Positions 8,897-17,186 of a DNA stretch of 64,000 nt are shown here, one piece after another (position 1 is the first letter of the stretch; each line of letters opens with the position of its first letter). Made by a program: the position numbers and the translations under genes. The notes below the pieces were generated by a model. The model did no database searches, was not told the DNA's origin, and saw nothing but the letters and a program-made list of their open reading frames with translations. This DNA comes from Bacteroidota bacterium (GTDB lineage: Bacteria; Bacteroidota; Bacteroidia; Chitinophagales; Chitinophagaceae), in assembly GCA_018970395.1 (NCBI GenBank), contig JAGWWM010000004.1:1-64000 (forward strand), in the 5' to 3' direction.

Positions 8897-9631
8897 ATGC
8901 CTATTGAAGAGTTTGTTTTTTTTATCCTTCTATTTTTAGTGGCGGCTGTTTATTCCTCCGTTGGACATGGAGGCGCCAGCGGTTATCTCGCCATCATGGC
9001 GATTTATAATTTCACTCCTGACTTTATTCGTCCAACCGCCCTGCTGCTGAACTTATTTGTGTCAATGGTTGCGTTTGTTCAGTTTTATCGAAAAGGTTTT
9101 TTTAATCTGAAAATTTTCTTGCCACTTGCGCTGACATCAATACCCTTTGCCTTCATCGGCGGAATGATACCTATTGAAACCGGATTATATAAAATATTAT
9201 TAGGTATATTTCTCTTGATCGCTGCTATCCGGCTGGCATTCTTCTCCGATCTTATCACTGATTCTGTTAAAAAGTTTCATCTGCCTACAGCATTGCTGAT
9301 TGGAGGAATCATCGGTTTTATCTCAGGCATACTTGGCATCGGTGGAGGCGTCATTTTATCTCCCGTCATTTTATTGTTAAGCTGGGCAAATCAAAAACAA
9401 GCAGCTGCCATCAGTGCCCTGTTTATTTTTGTAAATTCATTATCCGGATTAGCTGCACAGCTGAGTGTTGGAAATATATGGCAGTCGAGCATGTTTTGGT
9501 CTGTTGGGGTAGCTTTCTCTGGCGGGTTAATCGGATCCTATTATGGAGCGCACGTCTTTGCCCCAAAAACAGTCAAGCTTGTTTTAGCGGTTGTACTTGT
9601 AATGGCTTCAGTAAAATTAATATGCTTCTAA
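8897..9631 (+). CDS. TSUP (TauE/SafE) family membrane transporter
   Basis: A 244-residue integral membrane protein with roughly seven to eight hydrophobic segments in two homologous halves. Each half has a Gly-rich motif: YSSVGHGGASGYLAIMA near residue 20 and GIIGFISGILGIGGGVILS near residue 145. This is typical of the TauE/SafE (TSUP) family, whose members export sulfite, sulfoacetate or other sulfur compounds. Its place between moeA and moaD, with 3- and 11-base gaps, ties it to cofactor synthesis. Movement of a sulfur species or of molybdate is conceivable, but the sequence does not decide it. No modABC molybdate transporter is seen in this window. Confidence 0.85.
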   Translation: MPIEEFVFFILLFLVAAVYSSVGHGGASGYLAIMAIYNFTPDFIRPTALLLNLFVSMVAFVQFYRKGFFNLKIFLPLALTSIPFAFIGGMIPIETGLYKILLGIFLLIAAIRLAFFSDLITDSVKKFHLPTALLIGGIIGFISGILGIGGGVILSPVILLLSWANQKQAAAISALFIFVNSLSGLAAQLSVGNIWQSSMFWSVGVAFSGGLIGSYYGAHVFAPKTVKLVLAVVLVMASVKLICF

Positions 9632-9642
9632 TCTATTCAATA

Positions 9643-9876
9643 ATGAAAATCAAGATCCAACTCTTCGGCCCGCTTACTGAAATCTGCAACGGTCATCAAA
9701 TCGAAACTGAATTGGTAGCAGACACCCATACGTTATTGGAAGTTTTAAAAAAACGATATCCGGCTCTCAAAAAGAGCGTTTTCGCAATTGCAGTCAACAA
9801 TCAATTACGAAAAGAGAATACTTTGCTTCAAGAGGATGACACAGTATCTTTACTTCCACCCTTTTCAGGAGGATAA
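9643..9876 (+). CDS. moaD: Molybdopterin synthase small subunit MoaD
   Basis: A 77-residue ubiquitin-like protein (MKIKIQLFGPLTEI...) ending in LLPPFSGG. The terminal Gly-Gly is adenylylated by the ThiF-type enzyme encoded next and then thiolated to supply sulfur for the dithiolene. ATG 9643 gives the normal family length; an open frame continues upstream inside the TSUP gene but encodes nothing MoaD-like. The last two Gly codons (GGA GGA) form part of the ribosome binding site of the next gene. Confidence 0.92.
   Translation: MKIKIQLFGPLTEICNGHQIETELVADTHTLLEVLKKRYPALKKSVFAIAVNNQLRKENTLLQEDDTVSLLPPFSGG
9866..9872 (+). promoter_or_regulatory. Shine-Dalgarno element inside the moaD Gly-Gly codons
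   Basis: CAGGAGG lies across the codons for the functional C-terminal Gly-Gly of MoaD and stands 7 bases before the ATG of the ThiF-rhodanese gene at 9880. The spacing is ideal for translational coupling. Confidence 0.6.
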
Positions 9877-9879
9877 ATC

Positions 9880-11007
9880 ATGCAGTACGAAGAAAACGAT
9901 AAAGAACGATATGCCTGTCAGCTGCAAATGAAAGACTTTGGCAGTGAAGCGCAGGATAAATTAAAAAATGGAAGCGTTCTCGTCATTGGAGCCGGCGGAT
10001 TAGGATGTCCTGTTCTCCAATACCTTGCCGGAGCCGGTGTAGGGCGCATAGGGATTGTTGATGACGATCACATTGAATTAGGCAATCTCCACCGTCAAGT
10101 TCTATATACAACGGAAGATATTGGAAAAAGTAAGACTGAATCGGCCGCGGCGCAATTACGAAAAATGAATCCGGCTATTTTGATTGAACCGCATCCTTTC
10201 AGAATTACCAACAAAGAAGCAATCAATCTTTTAACCCAATATGATTTGATCATCGACGGATCGGATAATTTCGCCACCCGCTTCATGATCAATGATGCCT
10301 GCGCGTTATTGAAAAAGCCACTGATTTTCGGAGCCATTGGATCCATTGAAGGACAAATTGGTTTCTTTAATCATACAACCGATCAACCATCCGCCAATCT
10401 ACGCGATCTCTATCCTACGCTTTTACCGGAAGAGGCTGCATTGTCCTGTCGTGACAGCGGAACAATTGGTGTAGTACCCGGCGTCATCGGCACCATGATG
10501 GCAGCGGAAGCAATTAAATTTTTTACTCAAAAAGGAACACTTCTTTCTAATCAATTACTCACCTACAACTTTTATACCCATCAAACCTGTCGCTTTGATA
10601 TTAGTCCATCCAAGCATGAACTTTCAAACAGACCAATTACAGCAGAGGCTTTTCTACAAAAAGACTATCTGCAATACATTTCTATCAATCAGGATTGGAA
10701 AGAAATTTCTGCTGAAACAATGGAAATATTAATTGAAAAAGAAAATTCACTTTTGATTGATATCAGAAGCGAAGCTGAATATCCACCCATTCAAATTGAA
10801 CCACATCTGCGAATTTCGGTTGAAGATATTTTAAACGAAACAGATAAATTAAAAGAAGCTGAACATTTGATTGTAATTTGCTCTTCAGGCAACAGAAGTA
10901 AATTGGGTGCTGATATTTTACAAAAGCATTTCGGAACTGCAAAAAAAATCTACTCATTGAAAGGAGGGATTCAAGCATGGAAAAACAAATCAAGAATATT
11001 TTCATAG
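9880..11007 (+). CDS. moeB: MoaD-activating adenylyltransferase with C-terminal rhodanese domain (MoeB/ThiF family)
   Basis: A 375-residue two-domain protein. Residues about 20-240 form an E1-like adenylation domain with the nucleotide loop G37-A-G-G-L-G42, the segment ELGNLHRQVLY and the candidate nucleophile C190 in LSCRDSG. The residues usually ligating zinc (CxxC before the nucleophile, CxxC after the domain) are absent: SANLRDLYP replaces the first pair. Residues about 275-375 are a rhodanese domain with active cysteine C334 in CSSGNRS. It would adenylate the MoaD C-terminus and donate sulfur. Its 3' end overlaps moaE by 31 bases. Confidence 0.9.
   Translation: MQYEENDKERYACQLQMKDFGSEAQDKLKNGSVLVIGAGGLGCPVLQYLAGAGVGRIGIVDDDHIELGNLHRQVLYTTEDIGKSKTESAAAQLRKMNPAILIEPHPFRITNKEAINLLTQYDLIIDGSDNFATRFMINDACALLKKPLIFGAIGSIEGQIGFFNHTTDQPSANLRDLYPTLLPEEAALSCRDSGTIGVVPGVIGTMMAAEAIKFFTQKGTLLSNQLLTYNFYTHQTCRFDISPSKHELSNRPITAEAFLQKDYLQYISINQDWKEISAETMEILIEKENSLLIDIRSEAEYPPIQIEPHLRISVEDILNETDKLKEAEHLIVICSSGNRSKLGADILQKHFGTAKKIYSLKGGIQAWKNKSRIFS
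10961..10967 (+). promoter_or_regulatory. Shine-Dalgarno element inside the rhodanese LKGG codons
   Basis: AAGGAGG lies within the codons of the conserved rhodanese motif SLKGGIQAW and stands 9 bases before ATG 10977. It supports that ATG as the moaE start despite the 31-base overlap with the preceding gene. Confidence 0.6.
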
Positions 11008-11417
11008 AGGGTGCGATCACCCCTGATTTTATTGCAAAAAGCATTTGCGCTCATCAATCCAAAACCGGCATAGGAGCTCATCAGATTTTTTTAGGTCAAG
11101 TAAGAGCTGATTTGATCCAAGATAAAGCCGTCAAAGCAATTGAATATACGGCTCATACAGAAATGGCACTTTCAGCTATGCATGAAATACGGGAAGCCAT
11201 TTTCTCGCAACACAAACTTACTTGTATGCATGTGTATCATAGTCTGGGTAAAGTAGCAGCAGGAGAAATTTGCCTCTTTGTTTTTGTTTCCGCTCCTCAT
11301 CGCAATGCAGCAACAAAAGCTTGTGCCGAACTGGTAGAACGAATTAAATTTGAATTACCCATTTGGGGAAAAGAAATTTTTGAAGACAATACCCATCAGT
11401 GGAAAATAAATAATTGA
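10977..11417 (+). CDS. moaE: Molybdopterin synthase catalytic subunit MoaE
   Basis: A 146-residue large subunit of molybdopterin synthase, which transfers sulfur from thiocarboxylated MoaD to cyclic pyranopterin. Family features are GAHQIFLGQVRAD, AIEYTAHTEMA, VYHSLGKVAAGE, the SAPHRNAA segment and the catalytic lysines in IKFELPIWGKEIFED. The start overlaps the preceding gene by 31 bases and is supported by an internal AAGGAGG. Only one base separates its stop from the moaC-mogA start. Confidence 0.94.
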   Translation: MEKQIKNIFIEGAITPDFIAKSICAHQSKTGIGAHQIFLGQVRADLIQDKAVKAIEYTAHTEMALSAMHEIREAIFSQHKLTCMHVYHSLGKVAAGEICLFVFVSAPHRNAATKACAELVERIKFELPIWGKEIFEDNTHQWKINN

Positions 11418-11418
11418 C

Positions 11419-12327
11419 ATGGTCAACATTACCCATAAAAATAAATCATTACGTACCGCAGTTGCTATTGCGCAGGTTCATGTTTCGAAGAATGAAACAA
11501 TTATTGCAATTAAAAATAAAACAGTCCCTAAAGGTGATGTGTTTGAATTCAGTCGTGCAGCCGGACTATTGGCCGTAAAAAAGACAAGCGATGTGATTCC
11601 AGACTGTCACCCACTGCCGGTTGAATTCACCTCTATAACCTATTCCATTGAAGAACGTTGCGTAACGATTTCAGTTGAAGTACATACGATTTATAAAACC
11701 GGAGTGGAAGTGGAAGCCATGCATGGAGCGGCTATTACCGCCCTCACAATCTACGACATGCTCAAGCCAATTGATCCGAATGTTACAATTGGCACTATCT
11801 GTTTAAAAAACAAAACCGGCGGGAAATCAGATTTTAATCCTTCGAATGCTTCCCCGATTAAAGCTGCCATGATCGTTTGCTCCGATTCTATTTCCAAAAA
11901 AGAAAAGGAAGACAAAGCAGGGAAAGCAGTCATTGAAAAATTAAAAAAATATCATTTAGATTTTGATATATATGAAATCATTCCCGATGATTATAATATG
12001 ATACAGGAGCAAGCATTGACTGCTGAAAAAACCGGTATTCAATTACTGCTCTTTTGCGGTGGAACCGGCTTGTCGAAACGCGATGTAACCCCGGATGCTA
12101 TTCAACCCTTGATCACCCGACTGGTGCCCGGTGTAATGGAGCATGCCCGAGCTTACGGACAAGATCGCATGAACTATGCAATGTTATCAAGGGGCATAGC
12201 AGGCATGATCAATGATACATTAGTGATTACATTGCCGGGATCTCAGAGAGGTGCCATTGAAACGATTGACGCATTATTTCCTTCCGTACTGCATCTTTTC
12301 AATATGCTGAAAGATGGGAAGCATTGA
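11419..12327 (+). CDS. moaCB: Bifunctional MoaC-MogA/MoaB fusion
   Basis: A 302-residue fusion. Residues 1 to about 145 are MoaC, cyclic pyranopterin monophosphate synthase (VFEFSRAAGLLAVKKTSDVIP, CHPLPVEF, VEVHTIYKTGVEVEAMHGA, LTIYDMLK). Residues about 153-302 are a MogA/MoaB-type adenylyltransferase (MIVCSDSI, FCGGTGLSKRDVTPDAI, TLPGSQRGAIE). One polypeptide thus covers an early and a late cofactor step. It closes the operon: the stop lies 2 bases from the stop of the convergent puuD gene, with no space for a separate terminator. Confidence 0.93.
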   Translation: MVNITHKNKSLRTAVAIAQVHVSKNETIIAIKNKTVPKGDVFEFSRAAGLLAVKKTSDVIPDCHPLPVEFTSITYSIEERCVTISVEVHTIYKTGVEVEAMHGAAITALTIYDMLKPIDPNVTIGTICLKNKTGGKSDFNPSNASPIKAAMIVCSDSISKKEKEDKAGKAVIEKLKKYHLDFDIYEIIPDDYNMIQEQALTAEKTGIQLLLFCGGTGLSKRDVTPDAIQPLITRLVPGVMEHARAYGQDRMNYAMLSRGIAGMINDTLVITLPGSQRGAIETIDALFPSVLHLFNMLKDGKH

Positions 12328-12329
12328 TA

Positions 12330-13736
12330 TTATTTCACTTTCGCCCCTTGTTCTATCCAGCAACGAATGATGTTTCTTTCTTCCGGGGTGATATTGGTCT
12401 TATTGTTTTGCGGCATCGTTTTGGTAACAACCACCCGCTGCATAATCAGATCTTTTTTACGAACAATATCTTCCGGCGTATCATACACGACTCCATTGGG
12501 TGGTGAAGTATAAACATCATCCGTAGGTTTGGAGGAATGACAACTCATACAGCGGGCTTGAAAAATTTGTTGTACTTCTGTAAATTGAATTTCCTCTTTA
12601 CAGGCATCCGGATTTTTAGCTGGCGCTGTTACAAAACTCACCGCCAGTAAGATGAGAACAGATACAGGCAATACCCAAACCGTATAACGCCCCTGCTCTT
12701 TTAAATTAAGGTAATGCTTAACCCCTGCTGTTCCCAACGTAATCGCAGCGAGTACTGCCCAGGGATATTGATAACCAAAAGTGCTTGGAAAGTGATTGCT
12801 CACCATTACAAACAACACAGGAAGCGTGAAATAATTATTATGTAGCGAACGCGCCAAAGCTTTTTTACCAAGTGTCCCATCCGGCGGCACACCTCTTTTG
12901 GCCGCATTCACCATGGCTTTCTGAGAGGGGATTATGACAAAAAAAACATTCCCGGCCATCAGCGTTCCAATCATTGCACCAAAGTGAATATAAGCCGCGC
13001 GGGCACTGAACACATGCGTATAGAAATAAGCAAATCCAACCGCTAGCAGAAAACCGACAATCGTAAAACTGATTTTATATTTTATAAGCGGAGATTTACA
13101 GAGCAAATCATATAGCATCCATGCAACAATAAAAGAACCGATACCAATACTAATAGCAGCAACACTTCCGATATTCAATACATTGGTATCAATCAACTGT
13201 GCTTTGGCATTAAAATAATAAACTACTGCGAGCAAGGAGAAGCCGGAAAGCCAGGTAAAATACGCTTCATATTTAAACCAGTGTAAATGTTTGGGGATGG
13301 TTTTCGGAGCCACTTTATACTTCTCAAGATAATAAAAACCACCTCCGTGCACGGCCCATAAATTCCCTGCTAATTCATCCCGAATATTTTCTGTGCGGTT
13401 CAATGCGTTTTCCAAAAAAACAAAATAAAAAGAGGCGCCAATCCATGCAATGCCAAACGTAATATGCATTACCCGAACCACAATATTCATCCACTCCATC
13501 AGATGACCTTCCCAAGGTGTATTCTTCACAAAAAACCAGGTGACAAATAAAATCAGCACAATCATCAGCAACACCCCTGCATAAGCAAAACCATAAAAAC
13601 TGGAAGAAAGAGATTTCTTTTCATCAGTTACTTCATCTTGTTCTGCCTTTTTTTCCAGTTTTTTGAATTGAAAGGTGAAGTAGATGAAAAATCCTAACAA
13701 GAAGAATAAAACACTATAGACAATAAGATAAAACAT
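12330..13736 (-). CDS. puuD: Membrane-bound urate hydroxylase PuuD with cytochrome c domain
   Basis: A 468-residue inner-membrane protein with about nine hydrophobic segments and a C-terminal cytochrome c domain. PuuD-type enzymes oxidise urate to 5-hydroxyisourate and pass electrons to the respiratory chain, so no hydrogen peroxide is made. Family segments include HITFGIAWIGASFYF, AVHGGGFYYLEKY and PKHLHWFKYEAYFTWL. The haem site is CMSCH at 396-400 with a likely axial Met in TMPQNN near residue 441. It is transcribed away from the allantoin operon and fills the urate oxidase step, for which no other gene is present. Confidence 0.92.
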   Translation of the reverse strand: MFYLIVYSVLFFLLGFFIYFTFQFKKLEKKAEQDEVTDEKKSLSSSFYGFAYAGVLLMIVLILFVTWFFVKNTPWEGHLMEWMNIVVRVMHITFGIAWIGASFYFVFLENALNRTENIRDELAGNLWAVHGGGFYYLEKYKVAPKTIPKHLHWFKYEAYFTWLSGFSLLAVVYYFNAKAQLIDTNVLNIGSVAAISIGIGSFIVAWMLYDLLCKSPLIKYKISFTIVGFLLAVGFAYFYTHVFSARAAYIHFGAMIGTLMAGNVFFVIIPSQKAMVNAAKRGVPPDGTLGKKALARSLHNNYFTLPVLFVMVSNHFPSTFGYQYPWAVLAAITLGTAGVKHYLNLKEQGRYTVWVLPVSVLILLAVSFVTAPAKNPDACKEEIQFTEVQQIFQARCMSCHSSKPTDDVYTSPPNGVVYDTPEDIVRKKDLIMQRVVVTKTMPQNNKTNITPEERNIIRCWIEQGAKVK

Positions 13737-13759
13737 ACTGTAACTGTTTACCTGAATTT

Positions 13760-13819
13760 TTAGTTATGATTCACTAAAATTAACCATAAAAGAACTAAAT
13801 TTAACGATTAATTCACTAA
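13760..13819. promoter_or_regulatory. Candidate operators in the puuD-allB divergent region
   Basis: The 99-base divergent gap contains ATTCACTAA twice, at 13769-13777 and 13811-13819. The copies are 42 bases apart, close to four helical turns. The first copy belongs to a dyad TTAGT-N8-ACTAA (13760-13777). This could be the binding site of a purine catabolism regulator acting on both operons. No regulator gene is visible nearby. Confidence 0.3.
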
Positions 13820-13835
13820 CGTATTCTTCATTAGA

Positions 13836-15170
13836 TTGAAAATTCTACACTCATACCGAACTATCTTAAACAAGGAGATCAAAGAATCCTATGTTTGGAT
13901 AGAAAACGGCAAGATCACTGATATTACCTATTCATCTCCTACCACCAACATCAACTGCATTGAAGAACTCGGAAATCTGGTTTTAATGCCGGGCGTGATT
14001 GATCCGCATGTGCATATCAATGAGCCGGGGAGAACAGAGTGGGAAGGGTTTGATACAGCAACCAAAGCTGCTATTGCTGGAGGCATTACTTCTATGGTTG
14101 ACATGCCCCTCAATTCATCTCCCGTTACCACAACAGCAGAAGCATTTCAACAGAAAATTGCAGCGACAAAAAATCAACTGCATACAAATATTGGACTTTA
14201 CGGTGGCATTATACCCGGGAATTTGAATGAAATTGAAGGTTTGATTCAAGCCGGAGTATTGGGCTTCAAAGCCTTTCTTACCCATTCCGGCATTGATGAT
14301 TTCCCCAATGCTAGTGAAGATGATTTAGGTAATGCCATGCCCATTCTGGCAAAACACCGACTTCCTTTATTGGTACATTGTGAATGGTCGGATGATATCA
14401 TCCGTGCAAAGGGTGATCCCCGCTCCTACCAAAACTATCTTAGCTCTCGTCCGCGTCAATGGGAAGATGATGCAATTGCCATGATGATACGACTGTGTGA
14501 GCGACATCAATGTGCCGTTCATGTAGTCCATCTATCCTCTTCCAATGCCATCCCCATGTTGAAATCGGCAAAAGCAAAAGGATTACCCATAACAGTAGAA
14601 ACAGGACAGCATTATTTATACTTTAATGCAGAAACCATTCCGGATGGAAGGACAGAATATAAATGTGCGCCGCCCATTCGTGAAAAAGAAAATAATGAAC
14701 AGCTATGGAAGGCTTTGAAAGATGGATTAATTGATTTTGTGGCTACCGACCACTCTCCCGCTACTCCTACACTTAAAGAATTGGAATCAGGCAATCTGAT
14801 GAAAGCCTGGGGTGGTATTGCTTCCATTCAACTGGCGTTGCCTGTATTATGGACCGCCGCTGAAAGAAGAGGTTTTGAGCTCTCTGATTTAGTGCGTTGG
14901 CTGTGCACCAACCCCGCTCATCTCATTGGTAAAAATGAGTCGAAAGGAGCAATTGCTGTTGGCATGGATGCCGATTTTGCAGTGCTTGATCCGGAAGCTA
15001 CATTTCAGGTAGATGGCAATCAGCTTCATCATCGCCATAAAATCACGCCCTATCATGGGGAAATTCTAAAAGGGGTAGTCAAACAAACCTGGTTGTCTGG
15101 AGAGAAAGTGTATGCCGACAATCAGTTTCTCCAATTAAATAAAGGGCAAATTCTTTTCCGAAATAAATGA
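13836..15170 (+). CDS. allB: Allantoinase
   Basis: A 444-residue amidohydrolase that hydrolyses allantoin to allantoate. Metal ligands are visible: H58 and H60 in GVIDPHVHINEPG, carboxylated K145 in GFKAFLTH, H181 in LLVHCEW, a His in VVHLSS and an Asp in VATDHSPATP. The start is a TTG at 13836; no in-frame ATG exists before the metal motif. It opens the allantoin operon and overlaps the next gene by four bases. The SPATP sequence after the Asp and the gene neighbours separate it from dihydropyrimidinase and dihydroorotase. Confidence 0.92.
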   Translation: MKILHSYRTILNKEIKESYVWIENGKITDITYSSPTTNINCIEELGNLVLMPGVIDPHVHINEPGRTEWEGFDTATKAAIAGGITSMVDMPLNSSPVTTTAEAFQQKIAATKNQLHTNIGLYGGIIPGNLNEIEGLIQAGVLGFKAFLTHSGIDDFPNASEDDLGNAMPILAKHRLPLLVHCEWSDDIIRAKGDPRSYQNYLSSRPRQWEDDAIAMMIRLCERHQCAVHVVHLSSSNAIPMLKSAKAKGLPITVETGQHYLYFNAETIPDGRTEYKCAPPIREKENNEQLWKALKDGLIDFVATDHSPATPTLKELESGNLMKAWGGIASIQLALPVLWTAAERRGFELSDLVRWLCTNPAHLIGKNESKGAIAVGMDADFAVLDPEATFQVDGNQLHHRHKITPYHGEILKGVVKQTWLSGEKVYADNQFLQLNKGQILFRNK

Positions 15171-16423
15171 GCAATCAGCATACATATAGAGCTGAAAAGG
15201 TAGTGCAACGCATTGAACAGCTGGCAACTATCACAGAAGAACGGGGTTGTGTTACCCGTCGCTTCGGTACGCCCGCTTTTATCGAAGGTGCAGCATTAGT
15301 AAAAGAATGGATGGATCAAGCAGGACTTCAAACCAAGATTGATTCTATTGGCAACGTGAGAGGTCGTTGGCAAAGCAATCATTCCGGAGCAAAAACACTG
15401 GTAATCGCTTCCCATATTGATACGGTGGTTAACGCAGGAAAATATGACGGCCCACTTGGGGTCATTATGGCCATTGATCTGATTGAGCAAATCAAATCCA
15501 AAAACATCTCATTACCCTTCTCCATTGAAATTATTGCTTTCAGTGACGAGGAAGGCGTTCGCTTTCATACTACTTTTCTTGGAAGTCAGGTCATCACAGG
15601 TTCTTTTAACCATGAATGGCTGCAAAAAAAAGATGCTGATGGTATTTCCATGCAAGAAGTAATTGAGGGATTTGGCAAGAACGGAACTACGCTCGCCCAG
15701 GATGCCATTCCTCCAAATGAATGGCTTGGATATTTTGAAATGCATATCGAGCAAGGTCCGATTTTATATGATAAAAATATTCCGGTAGCAATCGTTCTTT
15801 CTATTGCCGGACAAAAGAGAATTGCCGTCACCCTAAACGGCATGGCCGGGCATGCAGGAACGGTACCCATGGATAAGAGAAGTGATGCCCTGACAGCCGC
15901 CGCTGAATGTATATTGAAGATTGAGAATTATGCAATCCAGCAAAAAGAAAGTCTGGTCGCAACGGTAGGCACCCTACAGATACCCCACAGTGCAGGCAAT
16001 GTGATACCAGGGGAAGTTCATTTCACAATTGATATTCGAAGCGGAGATAAAAATTTTCTCAACGAAGCGACTTCTTCCATCCATTCTATTTGTAATGAAG
16101 TTGTAACCAAACGCAACATTACAATACAATGGCAATTAGTACAAGAGACAGATCCTGTTGCAACTGACAAAAACCTGAAACATTTATTAAGAAAAGCCAT
16201 CACTGAATCTGATATCCCTGTGGTTGAACTCGTAAGCGGAGCCGGTCACGATGCGGTTCCTGTAGCCCGGATCGCACCGATAGCCATGATGTTTATAAGA
16301 TGTTTCAAAGGGATCAGTCACAATCCGCTAGAATTGGCCGCTCCGGAAGATATCGCACAGGCATTGAAAGTAGCGGATGCATTTATGGAAAATTTAATAG
16401 ACCATTATTCTTCATTCTCATAA
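15167..16423 (+). CDS. allC: Allantoate amidohydrolase (M20 family, AllC-like)
   Basis: A 418-residue zinc-dependent amidase of the M20 hydantoinase/carbamoylase family. Conserved parts are SHIDTVVNAGKYDGPLGV (metal His and Asp), FSDEEGVRFHTTFLGS (bridging acidic pair), EMHIEQGPIL, AGHAGTVPMDKRSDA (dimerisation and substrate binding) and SGAGHDAVPVA. It would release ammonia and CO2 from allantoate to give ureidoglycine. The start overlaps the end of allB by 4 bases, and an aminohydrolase for ureidoglycine follows. Some relatives act on ureidoglycolate, which matters because that step has no other candidate here. Confidence 0.9.
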   Translation: MSNQHTYRAEKVVQRIEQLATITEERGCVTRRFGTPAFIEGAALVKEWMDQAGLQTKIDSIGNVRGRWQSNHSGAKTLVIASHIDTVVNAGKYDGPLGVIMAIDLIEQIKSKNISLPFSIEIIAFSDEEGVRFHTTFLGSQVITGSFNHEWLQKKDADGISMQEVIEGFGKNGTTLAQDAIPPNEWLGYFEMHIEQGPILYDKNIPVAIVLSIAGQKRIAVTLNGMAGHAGTVPMDKRSDALTAAAECILKIENYAIQQKESLVATVGTLQIPHSAGNVIPGEVHFTIDIRSGDKNFLNEATSSIHSICNEVVTKRNITIQWQLVQETDPVATDKNLKHLLRKAITESDIPVVELVSGAGHDAVPVARIAPIAMMFIRCFKGISHNPLELAAPEDIAQALKVADAFMENLIDHYSSFS

Positions 16424-16432
16424 AACAATCAA

Positions 16433-17179
16433 ATGGAAATTTCAGCTCTTACCAGAAGTGTAGTTAAAAGCAATTATGCCGTTATTGCACCCGATGGCTA
16501 TATCAATAGCAGAGTACCCGGATGGGAAAACTGTACAGTGAATGTAATCATCAACGAACAAATGGGCGCGCGCCTTTGTCAAACAATTATTACAGCTGCC
16601 GACAATTGTTTTCTGGAAGGGAATACCAAAGCTTCTCAAATTTTCTTCTATATCGTAGAGGGTTCAGGGGATGCAAAGGTTGGCGAGGAAAAAAAGTCAT
16701 TGACAAAAGGACATTTTGTGTATGTTCCCGTTGGTCAACAATATCGTTTTGATAAAATATCCGCAGGCACCAGCATCCTAACGTTTCACAAAGTATATGA
16801 ACCACTGGAAGGACAAGATTATCCTCCTGTAATTTTCGGAGATGCCAAAAATATACCCGGACCTGAATATATGGGTGACCCCGCGCTTCGCTTGCAGGTC
16901 TTACTGCCAGATGACCTCCGTTTTGATATGGCAGTGAATATCTTCACCTATGATAGTGGCGGACATTTACCAATGGTAGAGACGCATATTATGGAGCATG
17001 GTCTTCTTTACTTACAAGGTCAAGGAGTGTATATGCTTGATCATGAATGGTATCCAATCAAAAAGGGAGATTCTATCTGGATGGCACCATACTGCCAGCA
17101 ATGGTTTACGTCAATGGGCAAAGAGCCGGCTGTGTATATCTATTACAAAAACGTAAATCGTTTCCCCACGACCATCTAA
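16433..17179 (+). CDS. allE: (S)-ureidoglycine aminohydrolase, bicupin (AllE-like)
   Basis: A 248-residue protein made of two cupin halves. The first contains FFYIVEGSGDAKVG and HFVYVPVGQQYRFD, the second HIMEHGLLYLQGQGVYMLD and KKGDSIWMAPYCQQWF. The His-rich second cupin is the Mn-binding site of ureidoglycine aminohydrolases, which release ammonia from (S)-ureidoglycine to give (S)-ureidoglycolate. It starts 9 bases after the allantoate amidohydrolase gene, the enzyme that makes its substrate. Confidence 0.9.
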   Translation: MEISALTRSVVKSNYAVIAPDGYINSRVPGWENCTVNVIINEQMGARLCQTIITAADNCFLEGNTKASQIFFYIVEGSGDAKVGEEKKSLTKGHFVYVPVGQQYRFDKISAGTSILTFHKVYEPLEGQDYPPVIFGDAKNIPGPEYMGDPALRLQVLLPDDLRFDMAVNIFTYDSGGHLPMVETHIMEHGLLYLQGQGVYMLDHEWYPIKKGDSIWMAPYCQQWFTSMGKEPAVYIYYKNVNRFPTTI

Positions 17180-17186
17180 AAATCTT

